Assembly: GCA_048594975.1 (NCBI GenBank)
Contig: JBMDXQ010000014.1
Span: 1 to 64,000, forward strand
Source of the DNA: JBMDXB01 sp048594975
Lineage (GTDB): Bacteria; Acidobacteriota; Vicinamibacteria; Vicinamibacterales; 2-12-FULL-66-21
Length of the DNA stretch: 64,000 nucleotides
Reading direction: 5' to 3'
Below, piece by piece: positions 43,959 through 56,906 of the stretch (the stretch's first letter is position 1; the number at the start of each line of letters is the position of its first letter). The position numbers and the translations under genes are program-made. The notes under the pieces were generated by a model that ran no database searches, was not told where the DNA came from, and saw nothing but the letters and a program-made list of their open reading frames with translations.

Positions 43959-44960
43959 TCAGGCGCGGCTGGGCCGCCACGTCTGAAGCACGCGCATGTA
44001 GTTGCCGCGTTCGAAGGCCCCCGGGTCGGGGCAGTTCTCGAGGCTCATGCTGCCCTGGGCCTGTCGCAGCGAGGCATAGTCGTGGTCCTCGAGCCACCGC
44101 GCCAGCTCCTCGCGCACGACCCGCAGGTGCTGCGGCCCGTGCTGGAGAAGCGCCGCGACCAGCTGCACCGCGTGCGCGCCGGCCATGACCGCCTTGAGCG
44201 CGTCGAGCGACGTGTGGACGCCGCCGGTCGCGGCGAGCGATGCCTTGACGCGGCCCGAGAGCGTTGCCAGCGCTCGGACCCGGAGCAGCAGGTCGTTCGA
44301 GGTCGACAGGTGCAGCCGCGGCACCGCCTCGAGCGCCTCGGGGTCGATGTCGGGCTGGTAGAACCGGTTGAACAACACCAGGCCATCGGCGCCGAGGCCG
44401 TCGAGCTGCTGCGCCAGGTGCGGCAGCGACGAGAAGAACGGCGACACCTTCACGGCGACCGGAATCGTGACGGCCGCCTTCACCAGACGCACCACTTCGA
44501 TCAGCCGCCGCTCGACGTCGGCGCCGGTCTCCTTCGGATCGGTGGCGACGTAGTAGAAGTTGATCTCCACCGCGTCGGCCCCCGCCTCTTGGATCTGTCT
44601 GGCGTAGGCCAGCCAGCCTTCGGGTGTCGTGCCGTTGAGCGACCCGATGACGGGCACGCCAACCATGGCCTTGATCCGCTGGATCTGCTCCAGGTAGCGA
44701 TCGGGCCCGAGGGCGTACTCGTCGACGCTGGGGAAGTACGAGAGCGCTTCGGCAAACGAGTTCTCATGCGCCAGGATGTTGTGCACTGAGGCAAGCTGCT
44801 CGTGTGTGATCTGCTCCTCGAACAGCGAGTGCATGACGATGGCCGACGCGCCGGCGTCCTCGAGGCGCTTGACCGTGTCGAGATCGTCGACGAGCGGTGA
44901 GGCGCCCGGCATGAGCGGGCTCGGCAGCGAGAATCCCAGATATGTCGTTGACAGGTCCAT
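43959..44960 (-). CDS. dihydroorotate dehydrogenase-like protein
   Basis: ATG 44960 follows AGGAG by 5 nt; 333 residues. The protein is a TIM-barrel flavoprotein (LSTTYLGFSLPSPLMPGASP at the start, VPVIGSLNGTTPEGWLAYAR, GADAVEINFYYVATDPKETG, ATGGVHTSLDALKAVMAGAH). This subgroup resembles the DHOD/dihydropyrimidine dehydrogenase barrel, but the genes typically sit beside PFOR and are not thought to serve pyrimidine synthesis. It lies 35 nt downstream of nifJ on the same strand, so a redox role with PFOR or ferredoxin is likely. The true substrate is unknown. Confidence 0.87.
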   Translation of the reverse strand: MDLSTTYLGFSLPSPLMPGASPLVDDLDTVKRLEDAGASAIVMHSLFEEQITHEQLASVHNILAHENSFAEALSYFPSVDEYALGPDRYLEQIQRIKAMVGVPVIGSLNGTTPEGWLAYARQIQEAGADAVEINFYYVATDPKETGADVERRLIEVVRLVKAAVTIPVAVKVSPFFSSLPHLAQQLDGLGADGLVLFNRFYQPDIDPEALEAVPRLHLSTSNDLLLRVRALATLSGRVKASLAATGGVHTSLDALKAVMAGAHAVQLVAALLQHGPQHLRVVREELARWLEDHDYASLRQAQGSMSLENCPDPGAFERGNYMRVLQTWRPSRA

Positions 44961-44995
44961 GCGGTCTCCTGACGCGGGCGGCCCCTCGGGTCGCC

Positions 44996-48553
<3,558 letters not shown>

Positions 48554-49054
48554 GACTGGGGTCTCCATGTGGCGGCCTGTCCGGCCGCGAAGCGTGTGTG
48601 TGAGTCAGGAGGGACCGGCCCGCGGATCGGCCTCGAATGGGGAAACGCAACGGCCGTGCCAGAGGAGGACCCCCTGGCGACACCGAAAAGGCCAGCGTCG
48701 CAACGGGTTAGCGACCGCTCTCAGCCGTCGTCGTGGAGTCTTGCCGAAAAGTCGGCAGCTTCCGAGCGGGCGCGGCGTCGTGCCGTCTCTCGCGGGTCAC
48801 TCCCGCCGAGTCGCACGGTAGATATCAGCGTCTCCGCATCCATCTCGACGAATGTCATCCAGCAGTTCTCACTGAAGCCGAATACGGTCGCCCGTTGCCC
48901 GGAAGACGGGCCCATTGATGTCGGCCAGGATCTGGTGCGCCGAACGGATGCGACGCGGTAAACGTTGGTATTCGTCGTCGCCACGTCTCCTGAGGCTGGC
49001 GATCCTGCTCGCTCGGGCGCTCTTTCTTTGTTCGTCAGTTCTCGCGGCGGCTCA
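48554..49054. other. upstream region of nifJ without a convincing gene
   Basis: About 500 bases. A TTG-initiated minus-strand frame (48721-49062) overlaps the next gene's stop but has no domain or ribosome site, so it is not called. The nifJ promoter should lie here. Confidence 0.4.
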
Positions 49055-49267
49055 TCACGCAACCTTGCCTAACCCCGGACCCGGATCGCGTCCGTTGTAG
49101 TGGTCGGCATCCTCCTCCACTTGTACGACGAGAGACACCCCGTATTTGTCCTTACGTGCCAGGCACCTGTTGCCGGCGTCCTGGCAATCGAGCATCGCGT
49201 CCAGTTGACGCAGGTTACGCCGTGAAAGCCTGACGAATACCCGGTTATCGATGATCGTGACCAACAT
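49055..49267 (-). CDS. small conserved hypothetical protein
   Basis: The 70-residue protein starts at ATG 49267 behind a strong AAGGAGGAAGGAC leader. The sequence is cytoplasmic and looks structured: LVTIIDNRVFVRLSRRNLRQ, LDAMLDCQDAG and YGVSLVVQVEEDADHYNGRD. The basic N-terminal helix followed by an acidic tail (VEEDADHY) could be a small regulator, but no family is known to me. It lies between nifJ and ftsH on the same strand. A copy of the 20-nt dyad motif sits about 175 nt upstream (49441-49460). Confidence 0.7.
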   Translation of the reverse strand: MLVTIIDNRVFVRLSRRNLRQLDAMLDCQDAGNRCLARKDKYGVSLVVQVEEDADHYNGRDPGPGLGKVA

Positions 49268-49440
49268 GTCCTTCCTCCTTATCACCTCGGGCGCTTGTCG
49301 GTTCGCGCGCTCAGCTTCACGCGCAGTGACCGCAAGTGCGGTTCCAGTCGAGTAAGGACCCGGATCTCATTGATTGCCAGCATGTTCTGGCGACCGGCCG
49401 GCGCACCCGTTGGAGCGCCTGGTGACGTCGCGACGGCAGG

Positions 49441-49460
49441 TGACGAAATGGAGGCGGGGA
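49441..49460 (+). promoter_or_regulatory. copy 1 of the 49-60 kb dyad motif
   Basis: TGACGAAATGGAGGCGGGGA matches the shared pattern GACGAAATNRAGKC. It is the weakest copy in its right half. It lies in the 360-nt gap between ftsH and the small hypothetical gene, about 175 nt upstream of the latter. The rest of the gap shows nothing else. Confidence 0.4.
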
Positions 49461-49627
49461 GGAGGTGCTGAATCTCGCGCGTCAGAGGGGACAGATTCAG
49501 CGAGCAAGTACGCGGCTGACGCCACCATCACCGGAGCGTTGCCACGACGCAATCTGTCGGAGCCGATTCGCATTGCGCCGGCGTTGGCTGCGGCGTTCCA
49601 GACGGTCGCGTACGGAGGCGAGATTCA

Positions 49628-51571
49628 TCACACCGCCGTACGGGCTGCGCTCAACAGCGCCTCCCGCACGGCGCCTCCGTCGAGGCTCTCGGCTTTCAGC
49701 AGCTGCGCCGACAGATCGCTGAGCGCGTCACGATGGGCCGCAAGGAGGGCCGTGGCCCGTTCGAACTGCGCGCCGACAATGCGGCGCACTTCGGCATCGA
49801 TCGTCTCGTGGGTCGCGGCGCTGACGTCGCTGCCCTCGGCGACCGCGGTTCCCAGGTACTGCAGGTGTTGCCCCGAATACCGGACGGACCCGAGCTTGTC
49901 GCTCATGCCGAATTCGGTGACCATACGCTTGGCGAGTTGTGTGGCGCGCTGGATGTCGTCGACCGCTCCGGTGCTGATCGTGCCGAACATGACCTGTTCG
50001 GCAGCCCGGCCTCCCATCATCACCGCGATCCGATCCTCGAGCTCCTCCATCGAGAGCAGGTACCGGTCCTCCTTCGGCATCTGCATCGTGTAGCCCAGCG
50101 AGCCGCGGCTGCGCGGGATGATGCTGATCTTGCTGACCGGATCGCCGGTCGGGACCAGGCTGGCGACGATCGCATGGCCGCATTCGTGGCAGGCAACGGT
50201 CTCGCGCTCCTTAGGGTTCATGACCCTGCTGCGCTGCTCGAGGCCACCGAGGACCCGCTCGATTGCCGCCTCGAAGTCGGCGAACGTCACGCCCGCGCTC
50301 TGGCGGCGCGCCGCGAGCAGGGCGGCCTCGTTGACGACGTTCGCCAGGTCGGCGCCGCTGAAGCCGGGTGTGATGCGCGCAGCACGTTCCAGATCGAACT
50401 CCGGCACGAGAGTGATTCTGCCGCTGTGGATCTGCAGGATCTGCAGCCGCCCGACCAGGTCCGGGTTTCCGAGCACGACCTGCCGATCGAACCGGCCCGC
50501 CCGCAGCAGCGCGGGATCCAGAATCTCGGGGCGGTTGGTGGCCGCCATGATGATGACGGGGTTCTCGGCCCCGGTGTTGAAGCCGTCGATCTCTGCCAGG
50601 AGCTGATTCAGCGTCTGCTCGCGCTCGTCATTCGTCATCAGGCGGACGCCGCCGCCGCGGCTCTGGCCGATCGCGTCGATCTCGTCGATGAAGACAATCG
50701 CCGGCGCGGCGGCGCGGGCCTGTTCGAAGAGATCGCGCACGCGGGCCGCACCGACTCCGACGAACATCTCGACGAACTCCGAGCCGCTGGTCTCGAAGAA
50801 ACGGACGCCCGCCTCGCCAGCGGTCGCCTTGGCGATCAGCGTCTTGCCCGTACCCGGAGGCCCCACGAGGAGCACGCCTTTCGGAATCCGTCCGCCCAGC
50901 TTCGCGAATCGCTGCGGCGACTTCAGGAATTCGATGATCTCCCGCAGTTCGGCAATCGCCTCGTCGGCGCCGCCGACGTCCTTGAAGGTAACGCCCACTT
51001 CCTCCGTTTTCACCTCGGTCGCCTTGCTCTTGCCGACGCCGAAGATGCCGCCCCCAAGATTGCCTCCGGTGCGCGCCGCAAGGCTGCGACCGGCGAGTGA
51101 CCAGAGTCCCATCATCACAACCAGTGGCAACACCCAACTGAGGACAAAGGCCGCAATCGGACTGGGCGGCGTCTTGGCGCGATAGGTCACGTGCGCGGCA
51201 CCGAGTTCCTTGATCAGATCCGGATCGCCGTCGGGCGGCGGCAGCGTGGTGAATGGGGTTGTCGCCCGCCCGGCTGCCTGGCCTTCAGGGTCCTTCATCA
51301 CGCCCTCGATGAGCGTCCCCAGCGTGACCTCGGTGACATCGCCCGCCGCCAGCTTCACCTTGAACTCGCTGTACGGGATCTCCGCCGCACGAGGAACCAG
51401 CGGGGCGACCAGCGCCTGCAATAACCAGACGCCCATCAGCGCGGCGGCGACATAGGGCAGCCAGCTGGGGATCTGGCTGTTGCGAGATGGTTGATCGTCC
51501 GCACCAGCCGGTCCCGGCTTGGTCGCGCGGCGATGCGCGGACGGCGATTGACGCAATCGTGAAGCAGGCAT
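49628..51571 (-). CDS. ftsH: ATP-dependent zinc metalloprotease FtsH
   Basis: ATG 51571 follows AGGAGA by 5 nt; 647 residues. It has two transmembrane helices (about residues 37-60 and 140-160) around a periplasmic domain. The AAA+ module has Walker A GPPGTGKT (about 237-244), Walker B IVFIDEIDAIG and the second region of homology ATNRPEILDPALLRAGRFDR. The zinc peptidase has HECGH at about 462-466 and the downstream Asp ligand region. It degrades misfolded membrane proteins and short-lived regulators. The periplasmic segment is Pro-rich and longer than in E. coli FtsH. This may be an accessory stress-island copy, since the chromosome could carry another. A 66-residue membrane protein gene precedes it by 11 nt. 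Confidence 0.95.
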   Translation of the reverse strand: MPASRLRQSPSAHRRATKPGPAGADDQPSRNSQIPSWLPYVAAALMGVWLLQALVAPLVPRAAEIPYSEFKVKLAAGDVTEVTLGTLIEGVMKDPEGQAAGRATTPFTTLPPPDGDPDLIKELGAAHVTYRAKTPPSPIAAFVLSWVLPLVVMMGLWSLAGRSLAARTGGNLGGGIFGVGKSKATEVKTEEVGVTFKDVGGADEAIAELREIIEFLKSPQRFAKLGGRIPKGVLLVGPPGTGKTLIAKATAGEAGVRFFETSGSEFVEMFVGVGAARVRDLFEQARAAAPAIVFIDEIDAIGQSRGGGVRLMTNDEREQTLNQLLAEIDGFNTGAENPVIIMAATNRPEILDPALLRAGRFDRQVVLGNPDLVGRLQILQIHSGRITLVPEFDLERAARITPGFSGADLANVVNEAALLAARRQSAGVTFADFEAAIERVLGGLEQRSRVMNPKERETVACHECGHAIVASLVPTGDPVSKISIIPRSRGSLGYTMQMPKEDRYLLSMEELEDRIAVMMGGRAAEQVMFGTISTGAVDDIQRATQLAKRMVTEFGMSDKLGSVRYSGQHLQYLGTAVAEGSDVSAATHETIDAEVRRIVGAQFERATALLAAHRDALSDLSAQLLKAESLDGGAVREALLSAARTAV

Positions 51572-51582
51572 GGGCTCTCCTG

Positions 51583-51783
51583 TCATACGGCGGCCGGTGA
51601 CATGGCCGGCTCATTGGGCGGCCGCACGCGCGTGCGTTCCAGCCGGTCGAACAGGCGTGAGACACGCGGCCGCAACCGGGGCGACGCGTCGCCGAGACAC
51701 GCCAGGATAAAGAGGCCCAGGCCCCACCAGAACGGCGTGAGCAGCGCACAGGCGATCGACGCAGCGGTAATCAGCGCGAACAT
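51583..51783 (-). CDS. small membrane protein preceding ftsH
   Basis: The frame from ATG 51783 encodes 66 residues. It has one long or two short hydrophobic helices (MFALITAASIACALLTPFWW, GLGLFILACLGDA) and a basic Arg-rich tail. It ends 11 nt before the ftsH start on the same strand, so it would be cotranslated. No family is recognised. It could be an FtsH adaptor or simply an unrelated small protein. Confidence 0.5.
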   Translation of the reverse strand: MFALITAASIACALLTPFWWGLGLFILACLGDASPRLRPRVSRLFDRLERTRVRPPNEPAMSPAAV

Positions 51784-51910
51784 GGCTAAACTCGTCTCGC
51801 TCCCACGTTCCGCAAACGCCGTTCCAGGGCCTCCACCGGAGGAGACCGCCGAATCCCGTGATCGCGTGCAGCTTGGTCGAGCGCACCCGCTGCCCACGCC
51901 CTCAGCATCG

Positions 51911-51930
51911 TGACGAAATCAAGGCACGAG
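51911..51930 (+). promoter_or_regulatory. copy 2 of the 49-60 kb dyad motif
   Basis: TGACGAAATCAAGGCACGAG, about 80 nt upstream of the metallophosphoesterase start, contains CGTG...CACG dyad symmetry. It differs from the copy at 56791-56810 at one position in 20. Its right part also fits GG-N10-GC, a weak sigma-54-like spacing. Confidence 0.55.
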
Positions 51931-52009
51931 ACGCGCCACCGTCAGCGGACGCGCCTGCGCGGCTGCGGCCACGATTCGATTAGGCCGGAATGGCGCTCCA
52001 CATGGGGGA

Positions 52010-52957
52010 ATGTCACTTGCTGTCGCTGCCCTGGTGATCAGGATCGCGCACGTGTCGGATCCACATGTGCTCTCGCGCACGGCCGCCGAGTGGCGCAGCA
52101 TCGTCTTCAACAAGCGGGTGACGGGCTATGCCAATCTCCTCCTGCGCCGCGGCCGCGTGCACCGGCGCGAGTATCTGCTGGCCGTGTTCGCGGCGGCGGC
52201 GGAGCTGGCCGACCATGTGGTCGTGACCGGCGATGTCACCAACCTGTCGCTCGAACACGAATACGAGGAAGCCGGCGCGCTGCTCGCCGATGTCGCGCGG
52301 CGGACGGAGGTGACGGTCGTTCCGGGCAACCACGACGCATATCTGCCCGCGACGCATCAGGGCCGGCGCTTTCCCCACCACTTCGGCCGATTCGTCGAAA
52401 CCGATCTGCCGGAGTTCGCGCGCGACCTTCCAGCCGGTCCCTTTCCCTGTGTCAAACTGCGCGGCCCGGTCGCGTTCATCGGCTTGTCAAGCGCCGTTCC
52501 GCGTCCCCCATTTGTCGCTGGCGGATACGTCGGCCGGCAGCAGCTGGAAGCGCTCGTGCACCTGCTCGCCCACCCGGCGGTACAGCGGCGCACGCCGGTC
52601 GTCTTGATCCACCATCCCCCAGTGGATGCACGGCCTCGCCTGATGCAGTTGCGTGACGGTCTCCTGGACGCCGCGGCCCTGCGCGCCGTGCTCGCCCCAC
52701 TCGCGCGCGGGATCGTGCTCTTCGGCCACCTCCACGTCCGCCGGCGGTGCACCTTGAGCACGCCAGCGGGGACGATTGACGTCATTGGCGCAAGCGGAGC
52801 GGCGCTGGATCATCGGGATTCCGCGATTCGTGCCGGATTCAATCTCTACGTGGTGGACGATAGCGGCAGCCTGGCGTCAGTCGAGGCTCACGTGCTCGAC
52901 CCGGTTCGCGGCGGATTCGACAAGCGGTGTATCACTCAAGCCGCGCGATGCGCCTAG
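52010..52957 (+). CDS. calcineurin-like metallophosphoesterase
   Basis: The 315-residue protein has all blocks of a dimetal phosphoesterase: IRIAHVSDPHVLSR (D-x-H), HVVVTGDVTNLS (GDxxN), VTVVPGNHDAYLPA (GNHD), VVLIHHPPVD and RGIVLFGHLHVRR (GHxH). No signal peptide is present, so it acts in the cytoplasm on an unknown phosphodiester such as a cyclic nucleotide, phospholipid headgroup or UDP-diacylglucosamine-like substrate. The start ATG 52010 has a weak G-rich site. It is 37 nt upstream of the phospholipase D-type gene, suggesting joint lipid-related function, and carries a dyad motif upstream. Confidence 0.88.
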   Translation: MSLAVAALVIRIAHVSDPHVLSRTAAEWRSIVFNKRVTGYANLLLRRGRVHRREYLLAVFAAAAELADHVVVTGDVTNLSLEHEYEEAGALLADVARRTEVTVVPGNHDAYLPATHQGRRFPHHFGRFVETDLPEFARDLPAGPFPCVKLRGPVAFIGLSSAVPRPPFVAGGYVGRQQLEALVHLLAHPAVQRRTPVVLIHHPPVDARPRLMQLRDGLLDAAALRAVLAPLARGIVLFGHLHVRRRCTLSTPAGTIDVIGASGAALDHRDSAIRAGFNLYVVDDSGSLASVEAHVLDPVRGGFDKRCITQAARCA

Positions 52958-52994
52958 GCTCACTTCGGCGCGCGCGGAACCGTGGGCAAATGCC

Positions 52995-55673
52995 ATGAAC
53001 TACCGGCGACTTCTCGTGCTGACAAGAGTCGGAAGCGATCCGCGTCCCACCCTTGCCGCGCTGCGGCAGCTCGTCCCGTCACCAGAGCGCGTGACTGTGG
53101 TCGCACACCAGCCCGCACAGCAGTTCGCCTGGATGACCCTGGCGGCGCCGCCCGAGTACGGCGAGGTGACGGCTGCGGCATTCGACGCGCTGCGGCGCGA
53201 CGTCCGATACGCCGGGGTCGACGTCGACCTTCGCCTGGCTTCCGAGCTGACGCTCGACGCGCTGAGCGATCTCGTCGCCTCGCTCGGCGCGGACCTGGTG
53301 GTGATCGACTCGACGGTCCGCGGAAGGGGCCGGCTGGCCGCCCAGTTGAGGAAACGGAGCCCGGTCGCTGTCCTCTACGTGCCGCGGATCGCGGCACACA
53401 CCACGCCCGGTGGCCCGTTGCTCTGCGTGGGGCTCAGTGCACGGGAGCGCTGGGCGGTCGCGGCATTTCTGAAGACCCATACCGAGGCACCCGATCGGGC
53501 CGTGCTCCTCTCGAGCGCTGCACTCTCACAGGACGACCTGCGCGAGATTCGCGATGTCGCCGGGCTGAAGCTTGAGGTGCACCCGGCGGCGAACGCGGAG
53601 GGCTCGCTGCGGCAGCGGCTCGCCGGAGGTGTCTGCCTCGAGACAGGCCTCATCGTGCTCCCTCGCCTTCCTCCTCGCTTCCTGCTGCCGCGCCATCGCG
53701 GCCGTCCGGTGCTCATCCTCCCGCCGCTTCGCCCGGCCGGCCCTGAACGGGAGCGCAGTCTGGACGTGCCGGATCTGCTCGACGATGGCCGCGCGATTCG
53801 GGTTCGCGCCGAGTACGCCGTCGGTGTGGGTCGGCGAACGCCCATCGCCGATCAGGAGCTCGCGTTCGTGGCCGGCGGCTGCGTGGTGGCCCGGTCGTTC
53901 AGCCGCGGCGGCCTCTGCGAACTGCCGTCCGGGCTTGGCGAGTCGCTCGGCGTCTTCCGCTTCCGCGACCATGCGAGTGCGGACGCGACGTCGTCGATTG
54001 AGTCGCGCGTGTCGGTCCTCCGGGCGACCTCGCGGCCACGCCTGCTGTTCGATGCCGAGCTCGACGTCGCGGCTCTTCGGGCGGTGCGCAGCGTCACTTG
54101 GGCGGATCCGGTTGGGGTGCGGGTCCGCTCCATGCGCAGTTGCCGCTCGCTGCGCGCCAGGTTGCGGGCTGCGGGACTCCCGCCAATCGTGATCGATACC
54201 GGCGCGGTGCTCGATGAGGGCGACGCGCTCGACATCTCACCGATTCTCGATGCCGTTCGGCTCGCGCGCGCGGCGGCGCGGATGCGCGCCTGTGGCTTCC
54301 GCGTGCCCGCGATCGTGTATCGAGGGGCGCATCGACCGTCGAGCACCGGCTTCGCCGCGCTGCAGCCCCAGGAGCTCTCGACGTTCCTGCCGCCTGATGC
54401 CGACGGCTCGTGCGGCCGCGCGCCTGTCGCCTCACCGCTCGACGCCACGGTCGGCAGCGAGGTGATTACGGGGAATCGCATCGAAGTGGAGCTGGACAAC
54501 CCGACGGCGCGCAACTGGCTGCTGCGCGCCATTGAGGGCAGCGAACGCCGCGTGCACTTCCAGGTGTACATGGCGCTCGACGACGACGTCGGACGCCCCG
54601 TCGAAGCCGCGCTGGCCGCGGCCGCCGCGCGCGGGGTCACCGTCCGAGTGCTCGTCGACTCGCTGCACGGCCTGCACGGCTCGTTCGGGCTGCGCAACGC
54701 GATTCTCGATCGCCTCTCGTCGCGTCCCGGGGTCGAGCTGCGCGTCGGCAACGCGATCACGGGCGGCTCGTCGCTGGAGGACCTGAAACGACGCGATCAC
54801 CGCAAGCTCGTGGTCGTGGACGGCCGGGTCGCGCTGCTCGGCGGACGGAACCTGTCCCACGAGTACTACACCGGGTTCGACGAAGTGCCGCTCCATTCCG
54901 GGATGACGTGGCGGATGGTGCCGTGGCTGGACGCCGGGGCACGTGTCGAGGGTCCGGCGGTGGCCGCACTGGATCGGTCCTTCCTGCAGGCGTGGACCGA
55001 TGCCGGAGGCAGCGCGTTCGACATCGCCCCGTGTCGGGAGGCGGGCACGGCCGCCGCACGTGTCATCGTCCACCGTGGCCTGCGCGACGCCCACACGGTC
55101 GACGCGTACATCGCCCTCATCGACGGCGCGCACTCGCACGTATCCGTCGTCAACGGGTTCCCGCTGCTGCTCGAGATACAACATGCGCTGCTCAGAGCGT
55201 TGAAGCGAGGCGTCCACGTCCGTACCCTGGTCGGCAACCTGACACCCCGGCATGATCTCGGGCCGTTCGCAGGACCCTGGGCGACCGCGCGCACGATGGC
55301 GACCTCGTTCGTGCATTCGCGGATGGACCCCATCGTCGCCGCCGGAGGCGAGTGTTATGAGCTCCTCGTGCCGCGTCAGCCCGACTGGGATCCCTCGGTT
55401 GGCGACATTCGGCCGCACGTCCATGCGAAGGCCATGAGCGTCGACGGACGGGTGTGCGCCGTCGGCAGCGCCAACCTCGATGTCACCGCCGGCTATTGGG
55501 AAAGCGAGTTGTTGCTCGTGGTGGAAGACGAAACGATCGCCACGGCTGTGGAAGCGCGGTTCGATGAGCTGTTCGCGACTTCGCTGCGCGTCGATCCGGA
55601 AGATCCCGACTGGAAGCACCGGGCCGAGCTTCGCCGCTGGATGCGGTACTGGCCCGGTGTGCTGTCTGCGTAA
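52995..55673 (+). CDS. phospholipase D / cardiolipin synthase-type protein with USP-like N-terminal region
   Basis: The start is ATG 52995 (MNYRRLLVLTRVGSDPRPTL), giving 892 residues. Residues 1-240 look like one or two universal-stress-protein-like folds (LASLGADLVVIDSTVRGRGR, SPVAVLYVPR). A linker domain of about 200 residues follows. The C-terminal half has two PLD catalytic motifs, RDHRKLVVVDGRVALLGGRN and HVHAKAMSVDGRVCAVGSAN, each with the HxKx4D pattern. Cardiolipin synthases lack the stress-protein region, so this is an unusual fusion. It probably remodels membrane phospholipids under stress. Its stop abuts the converging lipase stop with no spacer. Confidence 0.85.
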   Translation: MNYRRLLVLTRVGSDPRPTLAALRQLVPSPERVTVVAHQPAQQFAWMTLAAPPEYGEVTAAAFDALRRDVRYAGVDVDLRLASELTLDALSDLVASLGADLVVIDSTVRGRGRLAAQLRKRSPVAVLYVPRIAAHTTPGGPLLCVGLSARERWAVAAFLKTHTEAPDRAVLLSSAALSQDDLREIRDVAGLKLEVHPAANAEGSLRQRLAGGVCLETGLIVLPRLPPRFLLPRHRGRPVLILPPLRPAGPERERSLDVPDLLDDGRAIRVRAEYAVGVGRRTPIADQELAFVAGGCVVARSFSRGGLCELPSGLGESLGVFRFRDHASADATSSIESRVSVLRATSRPRLLFDAELDVAALRAVRSVTWADPVGVRVRSMRSCRSLRARLRAAGLPPIVIDTGAVLDEGDALDISPILDAVRLARAAARMRACGFRVPAIVYRGAHRPSSTGFAALQPQELSTFLPPDADGSCGRAPVASPLDATVGSEVITGNRIEVELDNPTARNWLLRAIEGSERRVHFQVYMALDDDVGRPVEAALAAAAARGVTVRVLVDSLHGLHGSFGLRNAILDRLSSRPGVELRVGNAITGGSSLEDLKRRDHRKLVVVDGRVALLGGRNLSHEYYTGFDEVPLHSGMTWRMVPWLDAGARVEGPAVAALDRSFLQAWTDAGGSAFDIAPCREAGTAAARVIVHRGLRDAHTVDAYIALIDGAHSHVSVVNGFPLLLEIQHALLRALKRGVHVRTLVGNLTPRHDLGPFAGPWATARTMATSFVHSRMDPIVAAGGECYELLVPRQPDWDPSVGDIRPHVHAKAMSVDGRVCAVGSANLDVTAGYWESELLLVVEDETIATAVEARFDELFATSLRVDPEDPDWKHRAELRRWMRYWPGVLSA

Positions 55674-56675
55674 TCAGCCCAGTTCTGTGACCATCCCCTT
55701 CGGCCGCAATGCCGCGATGTAATGATGCGGCCGATGGTCGTTGAGCGAGTACCGGAGGGAGGCTCGGTGTTTCTCGGGCGCGACCAGCGCGAGCAGGGCC
55801 TTCCGAATCTCGCGGGTACTCGCCAGTTGAACGATCTGAGTGCGCGCTCGACGCCATTCTCCATCGCTGTATCGGTACTCGCGCCCGAGGTGCGTGAACG
55901 GGCCCCAGGACGCGGGCGGGAGCGCGGGAATCAGGTCGCGCTCGATCACGTATCTGAATAGCGTCCCTGCGACCGCGTCCGTCCAGCACGGCAGCGGTGT
56001 GCACGCGGCCATCGGCTGGCCGAAGGTGTAGACCGCGCGCAGCTTGTCGCCGATCGCGCGCAGCGACTGGCGGCCCGCCATCGACAACGCAAACAGGACC
56101 GCCATCGCTCCTCCGAGGCTGTGGCCCGCGACATACAGCGCCTCGAGCGGATGGGCCACGCGTGTCGACGGCGCGGCCACGGACTTGCCCTCCAGGGCGA
56201 GCTCCAGGTTCTCGAGCACGCCCAGCCACGTGGCCCGCAGGTTCAGATGGAATCCCGCGTGAACCCTGACAGGCTGATCACCACTGACCGCGGCGATGGT
56301 GGACGACTCGGAACCGACGTCGAAATCCCCGAGCCAGTTGCCGAGCGAGCCTGGCTCGGTGCCCCGATAGCACAACACGACCACGCGCCCACATCGGCTC
56401 TGCACCAGAGACGCAGTCGAGAAGACCATCATCGCGTCGACGGTCTGCGAGATCTGGACGCACGCATTGCCCTCGAGCCCCATCCTGGCCATCACCATCG
56501 CGAGGGTGCTGACGTCGGCATACGCGTAACCAGCGCAGGTCGCGAGCACGTGCGCGACAACGGCATCGCCTTCGCCAGGATCTGTCTGGTGAGCGCGTAC
56601 CAGGGCCTCAGGCACTCCATCGTAGAGGGGAAACGGACTGGTGCAGGTGCCGGCAGAGACTCTTTCGATGTTCAT
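55674..56675 (-). CDS. class 3 lipase-like alpha/beta hydrolase
   Basis: The 333-residue protein from ATG 56675 has the lipase_3 pattern: VVVLCYRGTEPGSLGNWLGD, VRVHAGFHLNLRATW, the nucleophile in YVAGHSLGGAMAVLFALSMA, FGQPMAACTPLPCW, and a candidate His in NDHRPHHYI. No signal peptide is evident, so it acts on intracellular or membrane acylglycerols, or the export route is not obvious. The frame extends upstream without support. It converges directly with the PLD gene. A dyad-motif copy lies about 116 nt upstream of its start. Confidence 0.87.
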   Translation of the reverse strand: MNIERVSAGTCTSPFPLYDGVPEALVRAHQTDPGEGDAVVAHVLATCAGYAYADVSTLAMVMARMGLEGNACVQISQTVDAMMVFSTASLVQSRCGRVVVLCYRGTEPGSLGNWLGDFDVGSESSTIAAVSGDQPVRVHAGFHLNLRATWLGVLENLELALEGKSVAAPSTRVAHPLEALYVAGHSLGGAMAVLFALSMAGRQSLRAIGDKLRAVYTFGQPMAACTPLPCWTDAVAGTLFRYVIERDLIPALPPASWGPFTHLGREYRYSDGEWRRARTQIVQLASTREIRKALLALVAPEKHRASLRYSLNDHRPHHYIAALRPKGMVTELG

Positions 56676-56790
56676 CAACAGCGCAACCGGCAAACGTCGT
56701 TCCAGAGCGCGTGCTCGACAGACGACGCTCGATTGTGTTGTGACCGACAGGTATGCGGGGTGGTGGCGAATGCGACCACAGTCGGGCAAG

Positions 56791-56810
56791 TGACGAAATC
56801 GAGGCACGAG
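56791..56810 (+). promoter_or_regulatory. copy 3 of the 49-60 kb dyad motif
   Basis: TGACGAAATCGAGGCACGAG differs from copy 2 by one base. It lies in the gap between the lipase start (56675, minus) and the regulator stop (56907), in reverse orientation relative to the lipase. Confidence 0.55.
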
Positions 56811-56906
56811 GCGCGTGGTCGTCATCAGGAGCCGGGGCGGGTGCGCGGACGCGAAGCTCGGACTCCTCGAGCGTGGAGAATCTGCCCGTGGAGAATCTGC
56901 CGTCTG

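Noticed and set aside
48721..49062. 113-codon minus-strand ORF between nifJ and the small hypothetical gene
   Set aside because: It needs a TTG start, has no ribosome site and no recognisable sequence.
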